The notes: a model not told the origin generated them from the letters alone. 64,000 bases of DNA from Marinobacter sp. Arc7-DN-1 (GCF_003441595.1 NZ_CP031848.1:2852001-2916000), one strand, 5' to 3'. Numbered from the stretch's first letter, positions 27,752-36,154 are shown. Translations and numbers: made by a program.

Positions 27752-28601
27752 TTTTCCAGAAACGGATCTGGAAGACCTGCTTGAAACCAGGGTATTCCAT
27801 ACGCGGGGAGCACGGCTTGCGAGTCCACCGGCGAAGCCAGTGGTTGGTGTATCTGATTCGTCGGAAGAGATGGAATTGGCCGTTGCTTACATCTGCGAAC
27901 GATTTATAGATTTACGGACGGCATTTTCCCTTTTCCGAAGAGGTATGCTGGTTGTCGTAAATCTATTTATGGTGGCCATCCTGTTACTAATGTGGTTAAT
28001 GGATAACTTCTATTCGGAAGCGCTAATGGCAACAGCGGCTTTCCTTGTGCCCGTATGGGCTGCGTGCTATTTATTCGAGATCTTCTTTCCGCTAACGCTG
28101 CCAGTCAGAATAGATCGCGAGGGCAAGTGTGTCTACGTTGTCCGTCGGGGTACCTGTTACCAGATCCCCTGGCAAGAGCTAGAGGTGGCCTTTTCATACA
28201 ATTGGCAATATTTTGGTTCAGGCGTGATGTGGGATAAGCAATATTACGCCCATATCTATCTTCGGGATAAGAATTATTTATGTGGTAGACGCCCTAAAAA
28301 GCAACTGGAGCGTAAGAAGTTTTTTTCTTGTTATAAAGAGGAAGATCTTTATCGGAGGTGGAACTTTGTATTGAGATTCTTTAATCGAGGCAGACTTCCT
28401 GAAGATTCTGATAATCTTGCTTTGGCTAACTACGATTCATATTTGGATGAGATGCAAGGGAAGTCTTTAAGAGCCAAAGTTTTTGGTCATCTGGTTTTTA
28501 TTTTTCTTATGCCAACCGTTATTTGGTGGAAATTCTCTCCTTTCAAATACAAGTGGCCGAAGGAAATAGAAGCCATTTTCGGGAAAGCCAACTACTACTA
28601 G
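27726..28601 (+). CDS. Putative immunity membrane protein for the VasX-like effector
   Basis: This 291-residue protein has two transmembrane segments near 74-92 and 99-120, a soluble middle part with KCVYVVRRGTCYQIPWQELE, and a third hydrophobic segment near 255-273. It overlaps the effector gene by 26 bases; a GTG two codons upstream is an alternative start. Its position matches tsiV2, the immunity gene of VasX, and it resembles the DUF6708-type proteins found beside such toxins, as far as I can judge. An inner-membrane immunity protein suits a pore-forming toxin. The 3' half is clearly AT-richer than the secretion genes. Confidence 0.7.
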   Translation: MKDSPLICDFPETDLEDLLETRVFHTRGARLASPPAKPVVGVSDSSEEMELAVAYICERFIDLRTAFSLFRRGMLVVVNLFMVAILLLMWLMDNFYSEALMATAAFLVPVWAACYLFEIFFPLTLPVRIDREGKCVYVVRRGTCYQIPWQELEVAFSYNWQYFGSGVMWDKQYYAHIYLRDKNYLCGRRPKKQLERKKFFSCYKEEDLYRRWNFVLRFFNRGRLPEDSDNLALANYDSYLDEMQGKSLRAKVFGHLVFIFLMPTVIWWKFSPFKYKWPKEIEAIFGKANYY

Positions 28602-28604
28602 CGT

Positions 28605-28932
28605 ACCGGGGCAGGGCACTACAAAGCCATCCTCGTCAAAAAAGACAGCTATTTTCTGGAGCTTTGTCGGTACATTGTTCTAAATCCGGTTCGCGCTGCC
28701 ATGGTTCGACCCGCTGTTGATTGGCTATGGAGCAGTTATCGAGCGACGGTGGGTTATCAACAGGACTTAAAGGCACCTTGAAACGCTATGCTGACATCGC
28801 CTCCTTCCGGAACGAGGCAATCATTCTATCCTGTGCAAGCGGGGCATACCGCATGAAAGAGATTGGTGATTTCTTTGGGCGGCATTATTCCCGTGTCAGT
28901 AGAATTCCTCGAGAGGCAAAAGGCAAGACTTG
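28605..28932 (+). pseudogene. Remnant of a REP-associated tyrosine transposase (Y1_Tnp)
   Basis: One frame (28617-28781) reads CRYIVLNPVRAAMV and DWLWSSYRA, the typical C-terminal end of the Y1 transposase domain. A different frame (from about 28782 to 28932) reads RNEAIILSCASGAYRMKEIGDFFG, the typical DNA-binding tail of the same protein. The first frame stops at 28781. The N-terminal half with the catalytic HUH and Tyr motifs is missing. Thus this is a truncated, frameshifted relic of a housekeeping REP-linked transposase. It separates the effector module from the leftward hcp genes. Confidence 0.8.
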
Positions 28933-29008
28933 ACCCCGGTTGTTGATGCGTCCATGTTTACCGCCACCCGTGCAGACGAGACATAGACGGCGTAGATAAT
29001 TCGTACCT

Positions 29009-29455
29009 TTAGTGGACCTTCAAAGTGGATAACACTTCGTCGGAAACGCTATCAGTAGTGCTGATAATAATCCATGATGAAGGGTGTTGCGACGTTGCTA
29101 TAAATGCAGTGGTGTAGCGGTTTACGGCCACAGAGAAGCCAAAGATTCCCTTGCCTAAGTCCAGTTCCGTCACGTTACCGGAGGATTTCTGCGCTTCCCG
29201 AAAACCCTGTCTGACTTCTTCTACTGCCGTTGAGAAGTCTGGGTTGGTTTCCATCGTCAGTATAGAGCCCACCAATTCCGTGTCGAGCCAGAGCTGAGTC
29301 TCAAACGGTTGGACATTGACACTATCAAATCGTCCACTACTGAGTTCAAATTTGATGTTATTGGAAGTGTGAAATTCGATGGATTCTTGATTAAGAGAGG
29401 CACAACCTGAGATCAGGCTGACCCAAAAAATCCCGCAAGCGATGAACGCTTTCAT
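29009..29455 (-). CDS. Hypothetical lipoprotein, possible immunity protein
   Basis: The 148-residue product has a signal peptide ending in the lipobox ISGC (Cys18), so it should be a lipoprotein facing the periplasm. The mature part is a short mixed alpha/beta domain that ends IIISTTDSVSDEVLSTLKV, a pattern seen in DcrB/PsbP-like folds, but I do not recognise the family. It is 15 bases downstream of the unknown gene at 29471-29818 on the same strand, behind hcp. By context it may protect against a periplasm-acting cargo; this is an inference only. Confidence 0.6.
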   Translation of the reverse strand: MKAFIACGIFWVSLISGCASLNQESIEFHTSNNIKFELSSGRFDSVNVQPFETQLWLDTELVGSILTMETNPDFSTAVEEVRQGFREAQKSSGNVTELDLGKGIFGFSVAVNRYTTAFIATSQHPSSWIIISTTDSVSDEVLSTLKVH

Positions 29456-29470
29456 TAAACGGATCCCTGT

Positions 29471-29818
29471 TCAATTTAAAGAGTCGATGATACCAGGTTT
29501 GAATTGCGCAGCGCGGAAGCGCTTACACATTAGGTTAATGCGCACGTTTCCCAGTAGAAAGGGCTCTCCAGACTTTCTGATGATTCGCAGAGCCCACTTT
29601 CTTAATTTATTGCCGGGCATAAGCAAATCCTGCGGGCTGGGAACTGCGTCAATCCAAGTGCTGCAGTCTTCCGTTTCTGCCAATAATTCCACCACTTTAA
29701 TAATAGTTCCATCCGTGATTGTGGATGAGGTAAACAGACGGGCATTGCCTTGCCCATAAAACGACCTGATGATTGCTTGAATGATATCAACATCATTCTG
29801 AATAATTGGGTCGCTCAT
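29471..29818 (-). CDS. Unknown small protein downstream of hcp, candidate Hcp cargo
   Basis: The 115-residue protein starts MSDPIIQNDVDIIQAII and is not recognised. It has no signal peptide or membrane segment. The C-terminal 45 residues are basic (LRKWALRIIRKSGEP onward). It contains two cysteines and no histidine, so it lacks the Cys-His pair of amidase effectors. AAGGAACG precedes the ATG at 29818; an upstream in-frame ATG at 29860 lacks this. It is 85 bases behind hcp and 15 bases before the lipoprotein gene, and AT-richer than hcp. Small size would fit the Hcp lumen. Confidence 0.6.
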   Translation of the reverse strand: MSDPIIQNDVDIIQAIIRSFYGQGNARLFTSSTITDGTIIKVVELLAETEDCSTWIDAVPSPQDLLMPGNKLRKWALRIIRKSGEPFLLGNVRINLMCKRFRAAQFKPGIIDSLN

Positions 29819-29903
29819 GCTCTTCGTTCCTTGGAGTTCCAAAGCGGATACTCCGAACACCTCTCGGCCTCCGGAGCATCCATTCCGCTAGTGGCGGTCT
29901 GAC

Positions 29904-30422
29904 TTACGCCTCGATCGGCGAGCGCCAGTCGTCGGCACCGGAAGTGCCGGCAACGGCGTGCTCCCAGGTGACCTTGCGGTAGGACAGGGAAACGGTGACC
30001 AGTTGGGTGAAGTCGGCGTTGCCGGCATCCTGGCAGTGCGGCATGTTGCAGTTGATGTCGATGATGGTGGCATCTTCGAGAATGGTGGAGAAGAAGTGCT
30101 CCTGCTTGCCCTCAACGGAGGTGCGGTACCACTTCAGTTCGACCTTCGGCAGCATTTCGCCGGAAGCCAGGGCGTTGTACATCAGCGGGGTGGCCTTGTT
30201 CAGTGCCGAGGTGAACTTGAATGGCTTGTGCACACGCTGGCCGGAGGGCTGACCGGACTGGGGGTCGGTCGGTACGGTGACAACGTGGCTGAATTCCTGG
30301 ACCAGCACTTCGTCTTCGTGGCCTTCGACGTAGATGTTGCCTACGGAATCGGACGTGAATGCGCCGGCAGTGATGTTGCCCTGAGTCTGGCCTTCGATGC
30401 TGATATAACAAGGAGTTGGCAT
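29904..30422 (-). CDS. hcp: T6SS tube protein Hcp (TssD)
   Basis: The 172-residue product forms hexameric rings that stack into the T6SS inner tube and can carry small effectors in the lumen. It starts MPTPCYISIEGQTQGNITAG and contains the classical HKPFKFTSALNKATPLMYNAL and VTVSLSYRKVTWEHA blocks. The ATG at 30422 matches the family start; an in-frame start four codons upstream is less likely. The main cluster has no hcp, so this is the only tube gene in the window. A sigma54-like promoter lies 54 bases upstream. Confidence 0.96.
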   Translation of the reverse strand: MPTPCYISIEGQTQGNITAGAFTSDSVGNIYVEGHEDEVLVQEFSHVVTVPTDPQSGQPSGQRVHKPFKFTSALNKATPLMYNALASGEMLPKVELKWYRTSVEGKQEHFFSTILEDATIIDINCNMPHCQDAGNADFTQLVTVSLSYRKVTWEHAVAGTSGADDWRSPIEA

Positions 30423-30487
30423 AGTCTGCTCCATGACGGGTGAGTGAGTAACGTCCCCGGGGTGTTCCCTGGACGGTTACTGATATT

Positions 30488-30503
30488 ACAAAGCCTGTGC
30501 CAA
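30488..30503 (-). promoter_or_regulatory. Sigma54-like promoter of hcp
   Basis: Read on the minus strand the site is TTGGCACAGGCTTTGT: the -24 GG and -12 GT are ten bases apart, as in sigma54 promoters, and only the -12 C deviates from consensus. The predicted start is near 30476, giving a leader of about 54 bases before hcp. It fits regulation by the VasH-like activator. Confidence 0.65.
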
Positions 30504-30505
30504 TT

Positions 30506-30535
30506 CAGTTAAAGCCAGTTAAAACGAGTTAAAAC
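30506..30535 (-). repeat. Three tandem 10-bp repeats upstream of the hcp promoter
   Basis: On the minus strand the units are GTTTTAACTC, GTTTTAACTG and GCTTTAACTG, head to tail without gaps. They end two bases before the -24 element. Ten-base spacing puts the copies on one face of the helix, as expected for a protein binding array. Confidence 0.8.
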
Positions 30536-30647
30536 AGATGGTTGCCGGATTTCCGGGATTGCTTTCCACACTGGCGGGCAATCCCGCGCCCGCTTGCCAG
30601 GCAACGGATTGCTGGCGAGGCAAGAAATTGCTCGAGTGGCCCCTGCG

Positions 30648-32375
30648 TTAGTCAAAGGCCAGGGAGGTCAGCAAGGCCAACAATAGCAAGGCGGATACAC
30701 CTTGCCAGAAGGCGATGGGATGCCGCTCGATCAGCGGCGGACGCTGCCGCCTGTGCCAGTCCATTGCAGGGTGGCGGAGGTCGTACAGGTACTCCGAGAG
30801 TGCCGGGTAGCGTTTGTGGGCCTGTGGATGAACCGCCTTTCCGATGGCCTCATCGAACCAGCCGGGTACATCCTCCCGGAACAGCCGGACCGATTGGTAA
30901 TTGAGTCGGCGCAGCTGGTTGCGGCTATGCAGTTTCGGAACTTCGGCTCCGTAAGGCAAGCGGCCGGTAAGCAGCTGGTAGGTGATCACCCCGAGGGAGA
31001 ACAGGTCGGATTCGGGGCCACCGGGTTCTCCGAGGAAGGTCTCGGGAGCACTGAACAGGGCGGCACCCCGTGGCCCGGTCTGCTCTTCCGGGGTTTCGGA
31101 CTCCTCCAGGCCGGCGACCCGGGTGGCGCCGAAATCAATCAGGGTAATGGTGCCGTGGGCGTCCACCAGAACATTGTCCGGTTTCAGGTCCTGGTGCACC
31201 ATTTCCAGCCGGTGGAAGGCTCGCAGGCCCCGGGCGATCTGCTCTACCAGATTGCGCACGGTTTCCAGGTCCGGAGCCGGGTTGTCCAGCATCCATTGCC
31301 GGAGTGTGCAGCCGTCCACGAATTCCGTGGCCAGGTACAGAAACCCGGGTTGCCGGTCCGGCGCAAACGGGCGCACAACATGGGCATTGTTGAGTCGCCG
31401 GGCAATCCACTGCTCGGTAAAAAACTGCTCCAGGTACACCGGGTCATGCCGCTGCTCCATGGATGGCAGCTTCAGTACCACGCGGGCTTCGGTGGCTTCA
31501 TCCGCAGCGAGGTAAACATGGCTGCGGCTGCTGGCATGTATCTGCCTCAGAATCCGATAGCCATCAAGGCTTTGCCCGGGGCGAAGCTCGGGTGCGAAGG
31601 GCAGTCCCGCGAACTGCCGGAACAGCTCGTCGTTCCCGCGCTCCGAGGGCACCGAGTCAACCCGGATAATCTGTGCGGTCAGGTTGTCATCGCTTCCCCG
31701 CTCAAGGGCGGCGGCCGACAGGCGGCGGGCGGCTTCGTCGAGATCGTCTCCGGATTCACGGATGATGGCCGCCATGCCGCGCTCATCAATGTGCTCATGG
31801 ATGCCGTCCGTTGCCAGCAGGAAGGTGTCGCCCGGCTGGATCGGCAGGCTCTGGTAATCGATATCCAGCTGGTCCCCGATGCCCATGGCCCGGGTCAGGC
31901 AGCTGTCCTCCCGTGAAAGCCAGAGCCGATGGTCGGTGGTCAGGAGCTCAAGCTGAGCCGGGTGAACCCGGTAGATGCGGGAATCACCGATATGAAACAG
32001 GTGTGCCGTGGCGGATTTGAACACCATCACGCTCAGGGTGCAGACATAGCCACGGTCCCGGGCATAGCGGTACTGGCTTTGCCTGGTCTGGGCATACAGC
32101 CAGGCATTCGTTGCCCGCAAAACACGTTGGGCAGACTGCTTGACGGACCAGCTGTCTGGCGTTGAAAAATAATCACTGAGAAAACCGGCGACCGCGGATT
32201 CGCTGGCGATCTGGCTGACATTGCTGGAGCTGACGCCGTCGGCGATGGCAACGGCAATGCCTTTGGTCACCAACTGATGATTGTCCGGCACCAGCAGTCC
32301 GTGAAAATCCTGGTTGACCGGTTTTTTACCGACTTCTGAGTGCTGGCCGGCAGAGATGGCAAGGAAAGCTGTCAT
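30648..32375 (-). CDS. Fused PP2C phosphatase and serine/threonine protein kinase
   Basis: The 575-residue protein has an N-terminal PP2C phosphatase domain (about 5-240), with IADGVSSSNVS, IGDSRIYR, LLATDGIHEHID and GSDDNLTAQ metal-binding motifs. A kinase domain follows (about 265-530), with Lys in VVLKLPS, HQDLKPDNV in the catalytic loop and IDFGATR. The glycine-rich loop is weak. One transmembrane segment ends the protein. Similar fusions sit beside nitrate assimilation genes in Pseudomonas, and the upstream gene here is a nitrite-type transporter 77 bases away. Placement between this transporter and hcp leaves a T6SS role possible. A TTG codon 12 codons upstream is an alternative start. 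Confidence 0.9.
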   Translation of the reverse strand: MTAFLAISAGQHSEVGKKPVNQDFHGLLVPDNHQLVTKGIAVAIADGVSSSNVSQIASESAVAGFLSDYFSTPDSWSVKQSAQRVLRATNAWLYAQTRQSQYRYARDRGYVCTLSVMVFKSATAHLFHIGDSRIYRVHPAQLELLTTDHRLWLSREDSCLTRAMGIGDQLDIDYQSLPIQPGDTFLLATDGIHEHIDERGMAAIIRESGDDLDEAARRLSAAALERGSDDNLTAQIIRVDSVPSERGNDELFRQFAGLPFAPELRPGQSLDGYRILRQIHASSRSHVYLAADEATEARVVLKLPSMEQRHDPVYLEQFFTEQWIARRLNNAHVVRPFAPDRQPGFLYLATEFVDGCTLRQWMLDNPAPDLETVRNLVEQIARGLRAFHRLEMVHQDLKPDNVLVDAHGTITLIDFGATRVAGLEESETPEEQTGPRGAALFSAPETFLGEPGGPESDLFSLGVITYQLLTGRLPYGAEVPKLHSRNQLRRLNYQSVRLFREDVPGWFDEAIGKAVHPQAHKRYPALSEYLYDLRHPAMDWHRRQRPPLIERHPIAFWQGVSALLLLALLTSLAFD

Positions 32376-32452
32376 CGTCAGGCAGGGTTTCCACTGTAAA
32401 AGAAAAGGCAACTCCGGCGGGTGCGGCTACCGGAGTTGCGGGAGTGCCGGGC

Positions 32453-33301
32453 TTAGGTGGACCGCGCCAGGGCGGCGGCGTTACGGGCGGCCGGAGCCTG
32501 ACGTTTCGGTGCTGTGCGGACGTGGGTGGTGTAAAGGGTCAGACCGGTGAACGCGATCCCCCCGACCAGGTTGCCAAGAACGGTCGGGATTTCGTTCCAC
32601 CACAGGTAGTCCATCACCGAGAACTCGCCTCCCATGATGAGCGCAGACGGGAACAGGAACATGTTGACGATGGAATGCTCAAAACCCATGAAGAAGAACA
32701 GCATGATCGGCATCCACATGGCCAGGATCTTGCCGCTGACGTTGGTGGAGATCATGGCGCCAACCACCCCCATGGAAACCATCCAGTTGCACAGCATGCC
32801 GCGGATGAAGATGGTGGCCCAACCGGCAGCGCCGTACTCAGCGTAACCCAGGGTACGGGCTTCACCAATACTGGCAATCTTGGTGCCAACCGCGCCAGGA
32901 TCTGTGTTGAAACCATAGGTGAAGATAAACGCCATCATGAAGGCAACGGTCAGCGCACCACCGAGGTTGCCGAGAAAGACCCAGCCCCAGTTCCGCAGGA
33001 TGCCTTGCACGGTCACGCCGGGCCGTTTGTCGAGCAGCGCCAGCGGTGTCAGCATGAACACGCCGGTGAGCAGATCAAACCCCATCAGGTACAGCATGCA
33101 GAACCCGATGGGGAACAGGATCGCCCCGATCAGAAAAACGCCGGTCTGGACCGCAACGGTGATGGCAAAAGCTGCCGCCAGAGCCAGGATGGCCCCGGCC
33201 ATGAAGGCCCGGATCAGGGTGTCCCGGGTGGACATATAGATTTTCGATTCGCCCGCGTCGACCATTTTGGTGACGAACTCTGAAGGCGCGATGTAAGACA
33301 T
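32453..33301 (-). CDS. Formate/nitrite transporter family channel (NirC/FocA-like)
   Basis: The 282-residue inner-membrane protein belongs to the FNT family of pentameric anion channels. Six hydrophobic segments are visible, with family motifs FPIGFCMLYLMGFDLLTGVF and NWGWVFLGNLGGAL, and the half-helix region GFEHSIVNMFL. Given the nitrogen-type control signals upstream and the adjacent kinase/phosphatase, nitrite (or nitrate-derived) transport is more likely than formate. AGAGGA precedes the ATG at 33301. A longer open frame runs through the leader RNA but has no family similarity. Confidence 0.92.
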   Translation of the reverse strand: MSYIAPSEFVTKMVDAGESKIYMSTRDTLIRAFMAGAILALAAAFAITVAVQTGVFLIGAILFPIGFCMLYLMGFDLLTGVFMLTPLALLDKRPGVTVQGILRNWGWVFLGNLGGALTVAFMMAFIFTYGFNTDPGAVGTKIASIGEARTLGYAEYGAAGWATIFIRGMLCNWMVSMGVVGAMISTNVSGKILAMWMPIMLFFFMGFEHSIVNMFLFPSALIMGGEFSVMDYLWWNEIPTVLGNLVGGIAFTGLTLYTTHVRTAPKRQAPAARNAAALARST

Positions 33302-33351
33302 AGTGTGTTCCTCTGACCTTAACCTGATAACCAACCCGATGGACTGGCCAC

Positions 33352-33403
33352 AAAAAACGGCGTTACCCGCCGCCTGCATTTCGCAGGTGCAAGTAGACGC
33401 CGT
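33352..33403 (-). terminator. Intrinsic terminator in the nitrite transporter leader
   Basis: On the minus strand, ACGGCGT pairs with ACGCCGT across 38 bases containing an inner CCTGC/GCAGG hairpin, and the outer stem is followed directly by a T-run. It stands 50 bases before the start codon of the transporter, so it would stop transcription before the gene unless antiterminated. Confidence 0.8.
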
Positions 33404-33416
33404 CGTCTGAATGAAG

Positions 33417-33449
33417 CTGTTGCCGTGAACAGAACCCACATTGGTTCCG
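33417..33449 (-). promoter_or_regulatory. Tandem hexaloop hairpins, candidate ANTAR-type (NasR/NasT) target
   Basis: Hairpin P1 (33430-33449) has a seven-base-pair stem, CGGAACC with GGTTCTG, and the six-base loop AATGTG, with A at position 1 and G at position 4 as in ANTAR protein targets. Hairpin P2 (33417-33432) has stem CTGTT/AACAG and loop CACGGC, which keeps G4 but has C1; it shares three bases with P1. Both precede the leader terminator. No ANTAR regulator gene is in the window. Confidence 0.55.
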
Positions 33450-33463
33450 TTAGCAGGAGAGAT

Positions 33464-33479
33464 TGCAGAGACCGTGCCA
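33464..33479 (-). promoter_or_regulatory. Sigma54 promoter of the nitrite transporter
   Basis: The minus-strand site TGGCACGGTCTCTGCA has GG and GC ten bases apart and a nearly consensus -24 element. The predicted start near 33453 places the first leader hairpin four bases into the transcript, which supports both predictions. Confidence 0.75.
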
Positions 33480-33578
33480 GAGTGATTATGGTTTGCCAAA
33501 CAGCACTGATTTCAATGAGGTAAAGGTCGGTGGCGGGTTTGTGGTGGTCGTCATGGTAACTGCGCTTACCCGAGCCTG

Positions 33579-33595
33579 CGCACCTGTTCGGTGCG
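33579..33595 (-). promoter_or_regulatory. NtrC-like binding site
   Basis: CGCACC and GGTGCG form a perfect palindrome with a five-base spacer, close to the NtrC consensus of GCACC and GGTGC. Its centre is about 134 bases upstream of the predicted sigma54 start, a normal enhancer distance. Confidence 0.65.
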
Positions 33596-33643
33596 TGGCC
33601 GGCCCCTTATGCTGCAGGCTGGCGCAATCAGCGGGGCAAGCTG

Positions 33644-34395
<752 letters not shown>

Positions 34396-34399
<4 letters not shown>

Positions 34400-34806
34400 T
34401 CACCCGGCTCCGTCAGCAACAGAATATCCGTGTGGCCACCCTTCTCAAGCACCCGGAACAGGGTTTCCAGATCCGCCATGGTGATCGTTTGTGCTGCAGC
34501 GATTCTCAGGGGGTGCAGCTCATTCGGGGCAGGCAGAGTTGATAGAAGGGACTCTTCATCAAGTGTCTCTCCGGCAATCCGCCAATTGCCCCCGGCATCC
34601 ACTGTCAGATCGGCATCGGGTGGCCGCTGCTCCCGGGTCTGCGTTGTGGCGGGGAGCTCGGGCAGCGGGTCGTCGGCAAGCTGGCCTGCCACAATGAAAA
34701 ACATCAGCAGCAGGAACACCAGGTTGATCAGCGGCAGAAGGGCATCTTCCACTCGCTCCATCAGGGATTTGCCAGAAGAAAACGGGGGTGGAACCAGGTC
34801 GGTCAT
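34396..34806 (-). CDS. exbD: ExbD-family protein with Asn in place of the membrane Asp
   Basis: The 136-residue protein has one transmembrane segment (about 24-42) and a small periplasmic ExbD/TolR domain. The membrane motif reads [19 protein letters not shown]; residue 28 is Asn where the proton-carrying Asp of ExbD normally stands. It is the second of two ExbD paralogues in this operon and overlaps both neighbours by four bases. It probably assembles as a mixed dimer with its paralogue, which keeps the Asp; this is inferred. Confidence 0.88.
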
Positions 34807-35198
34807 GGTGCTTTGTCGTTTTCCCGTTTCCAGTGAGTGTCGATGCCACTGTCGGTCAGTTGGCTGAGTGCCAGGGTGAAGGCGCCAAGGCTGGCGTCGT
34901 TCGTCGTGGCGAGGTTGACCTCGGTTATCCCGGCCTGTGCAAGTTCAGGGAGGAGATGCTCCAGTGGCATTGTCATGTCCTGCCACTGAATCTGACCGTT
35001 TGCGATAACGGTCAGCTCCGGAAGCGGTTCACCAGTCGCCGGACTCCGGGCGGACGGGTTGTTGGCCAGTTCCAGGTGATCCACCGGCTGCAGGCGGCTG
35101 GTGAGCATAAAAAACACCAGTAGAATGAACACCACATCAATCAACGGCGTGATGCGGATTGGTATCGGGCGATTCGGCCGGGGTTCAACCAGTTGCAT
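34803..35198 (-). CDS. exbD: ExbD biopolymer transport protein
   Basis: The 131-residue protein has the canonical ExbD membrane motif ITPLIDVVFILLVFFML with the essential Asp at residue 21, followed by a periplasmic TolR-like domain with LPELTVIANGQIQWQ. The start at 35198 gives normal family length and lies 14 bases inside the end of exbB, so translation is coupled. A longer upstream frame would run deep into exbB. It works with ExbB as the proton-driven motor for TonB. Confidence 0.92.
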   Translation of the reverse strand: MQLVEPRPNRPIPIRITPLIDVVFILLVFFMLTSRLQPVDHLELANNPSARSPATGEPLPELTVIANGQIQWQDMTMPLEHLLPELAQAGITEVNLATTNDASLGAFTLALSQLTDSGIDTHWKRENDKAP

Positions 35199-35973
35199 GG
35201 GCGAATCGTCGATCGCTGGCGCTGTCGTATGAGAGATCGGCCCCGGGCTGGGTTGACGCACACTCCCGGGTTGCCACGGCCTGCCGGGCATCAGCCTGCG
35301 CTTTGGCATCGGGGTCAACGGTTACGTTCAGGATCGAAACCAGGGTGCTGTTGATGGTTTTGTGAATGCGGCGTAAACGGAATTCCACCCAGGCTGCCAG
35401 TGCTGCAAAGGGTATGGCAACAACCAGGCCGGCTGCAGTGGTGGTCAGGGCCTCATAAATACCGCCACTCAACTGGGTGGCGTTGGCGCGTCCTTCGGTG
35501 GCTGCCATGGCGCTGAAGGCTTCCATCATGCCCAGCACGGTTCCCAGAAGTCCCAGCAAGGGTGCCAGGGCCGCAATCACTTCAATGATTTTAAGGGGCG
35601 CTTCGAACGGCTCCAGTGACTGCTGCGCGTCCCGTGCCGCGGTTTCACGAATCTGCCGCTCATCCTGCTGGCTGTTCAGTGCTTCAAAGGTGTTGGTAAC
35701 CAGGTGCAGCAACGGATTCAGCCTGCCCCAGCGACCAGCCTGTTCACGAATGGCGGCGGGCGACACAGAGCCGGGGTTTTGTTGCCAGCTGATTACGGTT
35801 TTTTTAAGACTACCCGGCAAGCGGGGTGCGTATAGTGTCCCCAGCAACATCAGGTAGATAAAGGTAACGACGCCAAGCACGGCGATCACCAGGAGCACGA
35901 CCATCACCGGCCCGCCCATCTCGGTCAGTTGAGCCAGCAGGCCGTTGCTAAAAGGCGCGGAAATGTCTGTCAT
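35185..35973 (-). CDS. exbB: ExbB/TolQ-family motor protein
   Basis: The 262-residue inner-membrane protein forms the pentameric stator of the TonB motor. Three hydrophobic segments are visible (about 15-42, 140-165 and 180-205), with the family motif APLLGLLGTVLGMMEAF and GGIYEALTTTAAGLVVAIPF. It heads the exbB-exbD-exbD-tonB operon and has a Fur-box-like palindrome 33 bases upstream, indicating iron control. Confidence 0.94.
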   Translation of the reverse strand: MTDISAPFSNGLLAQLTEMGGPVMVVLLVIAVLGVVTFIYLMLLGTLYAPRLPGSLKKTVISWQQNPGSVSPAAIREQAGRWGRLNPLLHLVTNTFEALNSQQDERQIRETAARDAQQSLEPFEAPLKIIEVIAALAPLLGLLGTVLGMMEAFSAMAATEGRANATQLSGGIYEALTTTAAGLVVAIPFAALAAWVEFRLRRIHKTINSTLVSILNVTVDPDAKAQADARQAVATRECASTQPGADLSYDSASDRRFAHATG

Positions 35974-36005
35974 GGCATGACCCTCAGGCGCAATGAAGTT
36001 GGATC

Positions 36006-36028
36006 TAAATAATAAAGATTATTATTTA
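36006..36028 (-). promoter_or_regulatory. Fur-box-like palindrome
   Basis: A 23-base palindrome has arms TAAATAATAA and TTATTATTTA around a three-base centre. It resembles the Fur box and lies between exbB and the divergent diguanylate cyclase gene, so iron could influence both. Confidence 0.7.
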
Positions 36029-36154
36029 ATATGCAAGAGTGTAACCTGATACCGGTGATGCCTCTGTTAGAATTCGGTCAGAAATAAGAAGCAAAGGTAT
36101 GCGATTGGAATCGGAGGTAAAGATCATCACTGTTGGTCGGGCTTACCCGAAAAT

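Noticed and set aside
33302..33499. N-terminal extension of the nitrite transporter
   Set aside because: The extension is the leader RNA read in frame; it holds hairpins and a terminator, and the transporter family starts at 33301.
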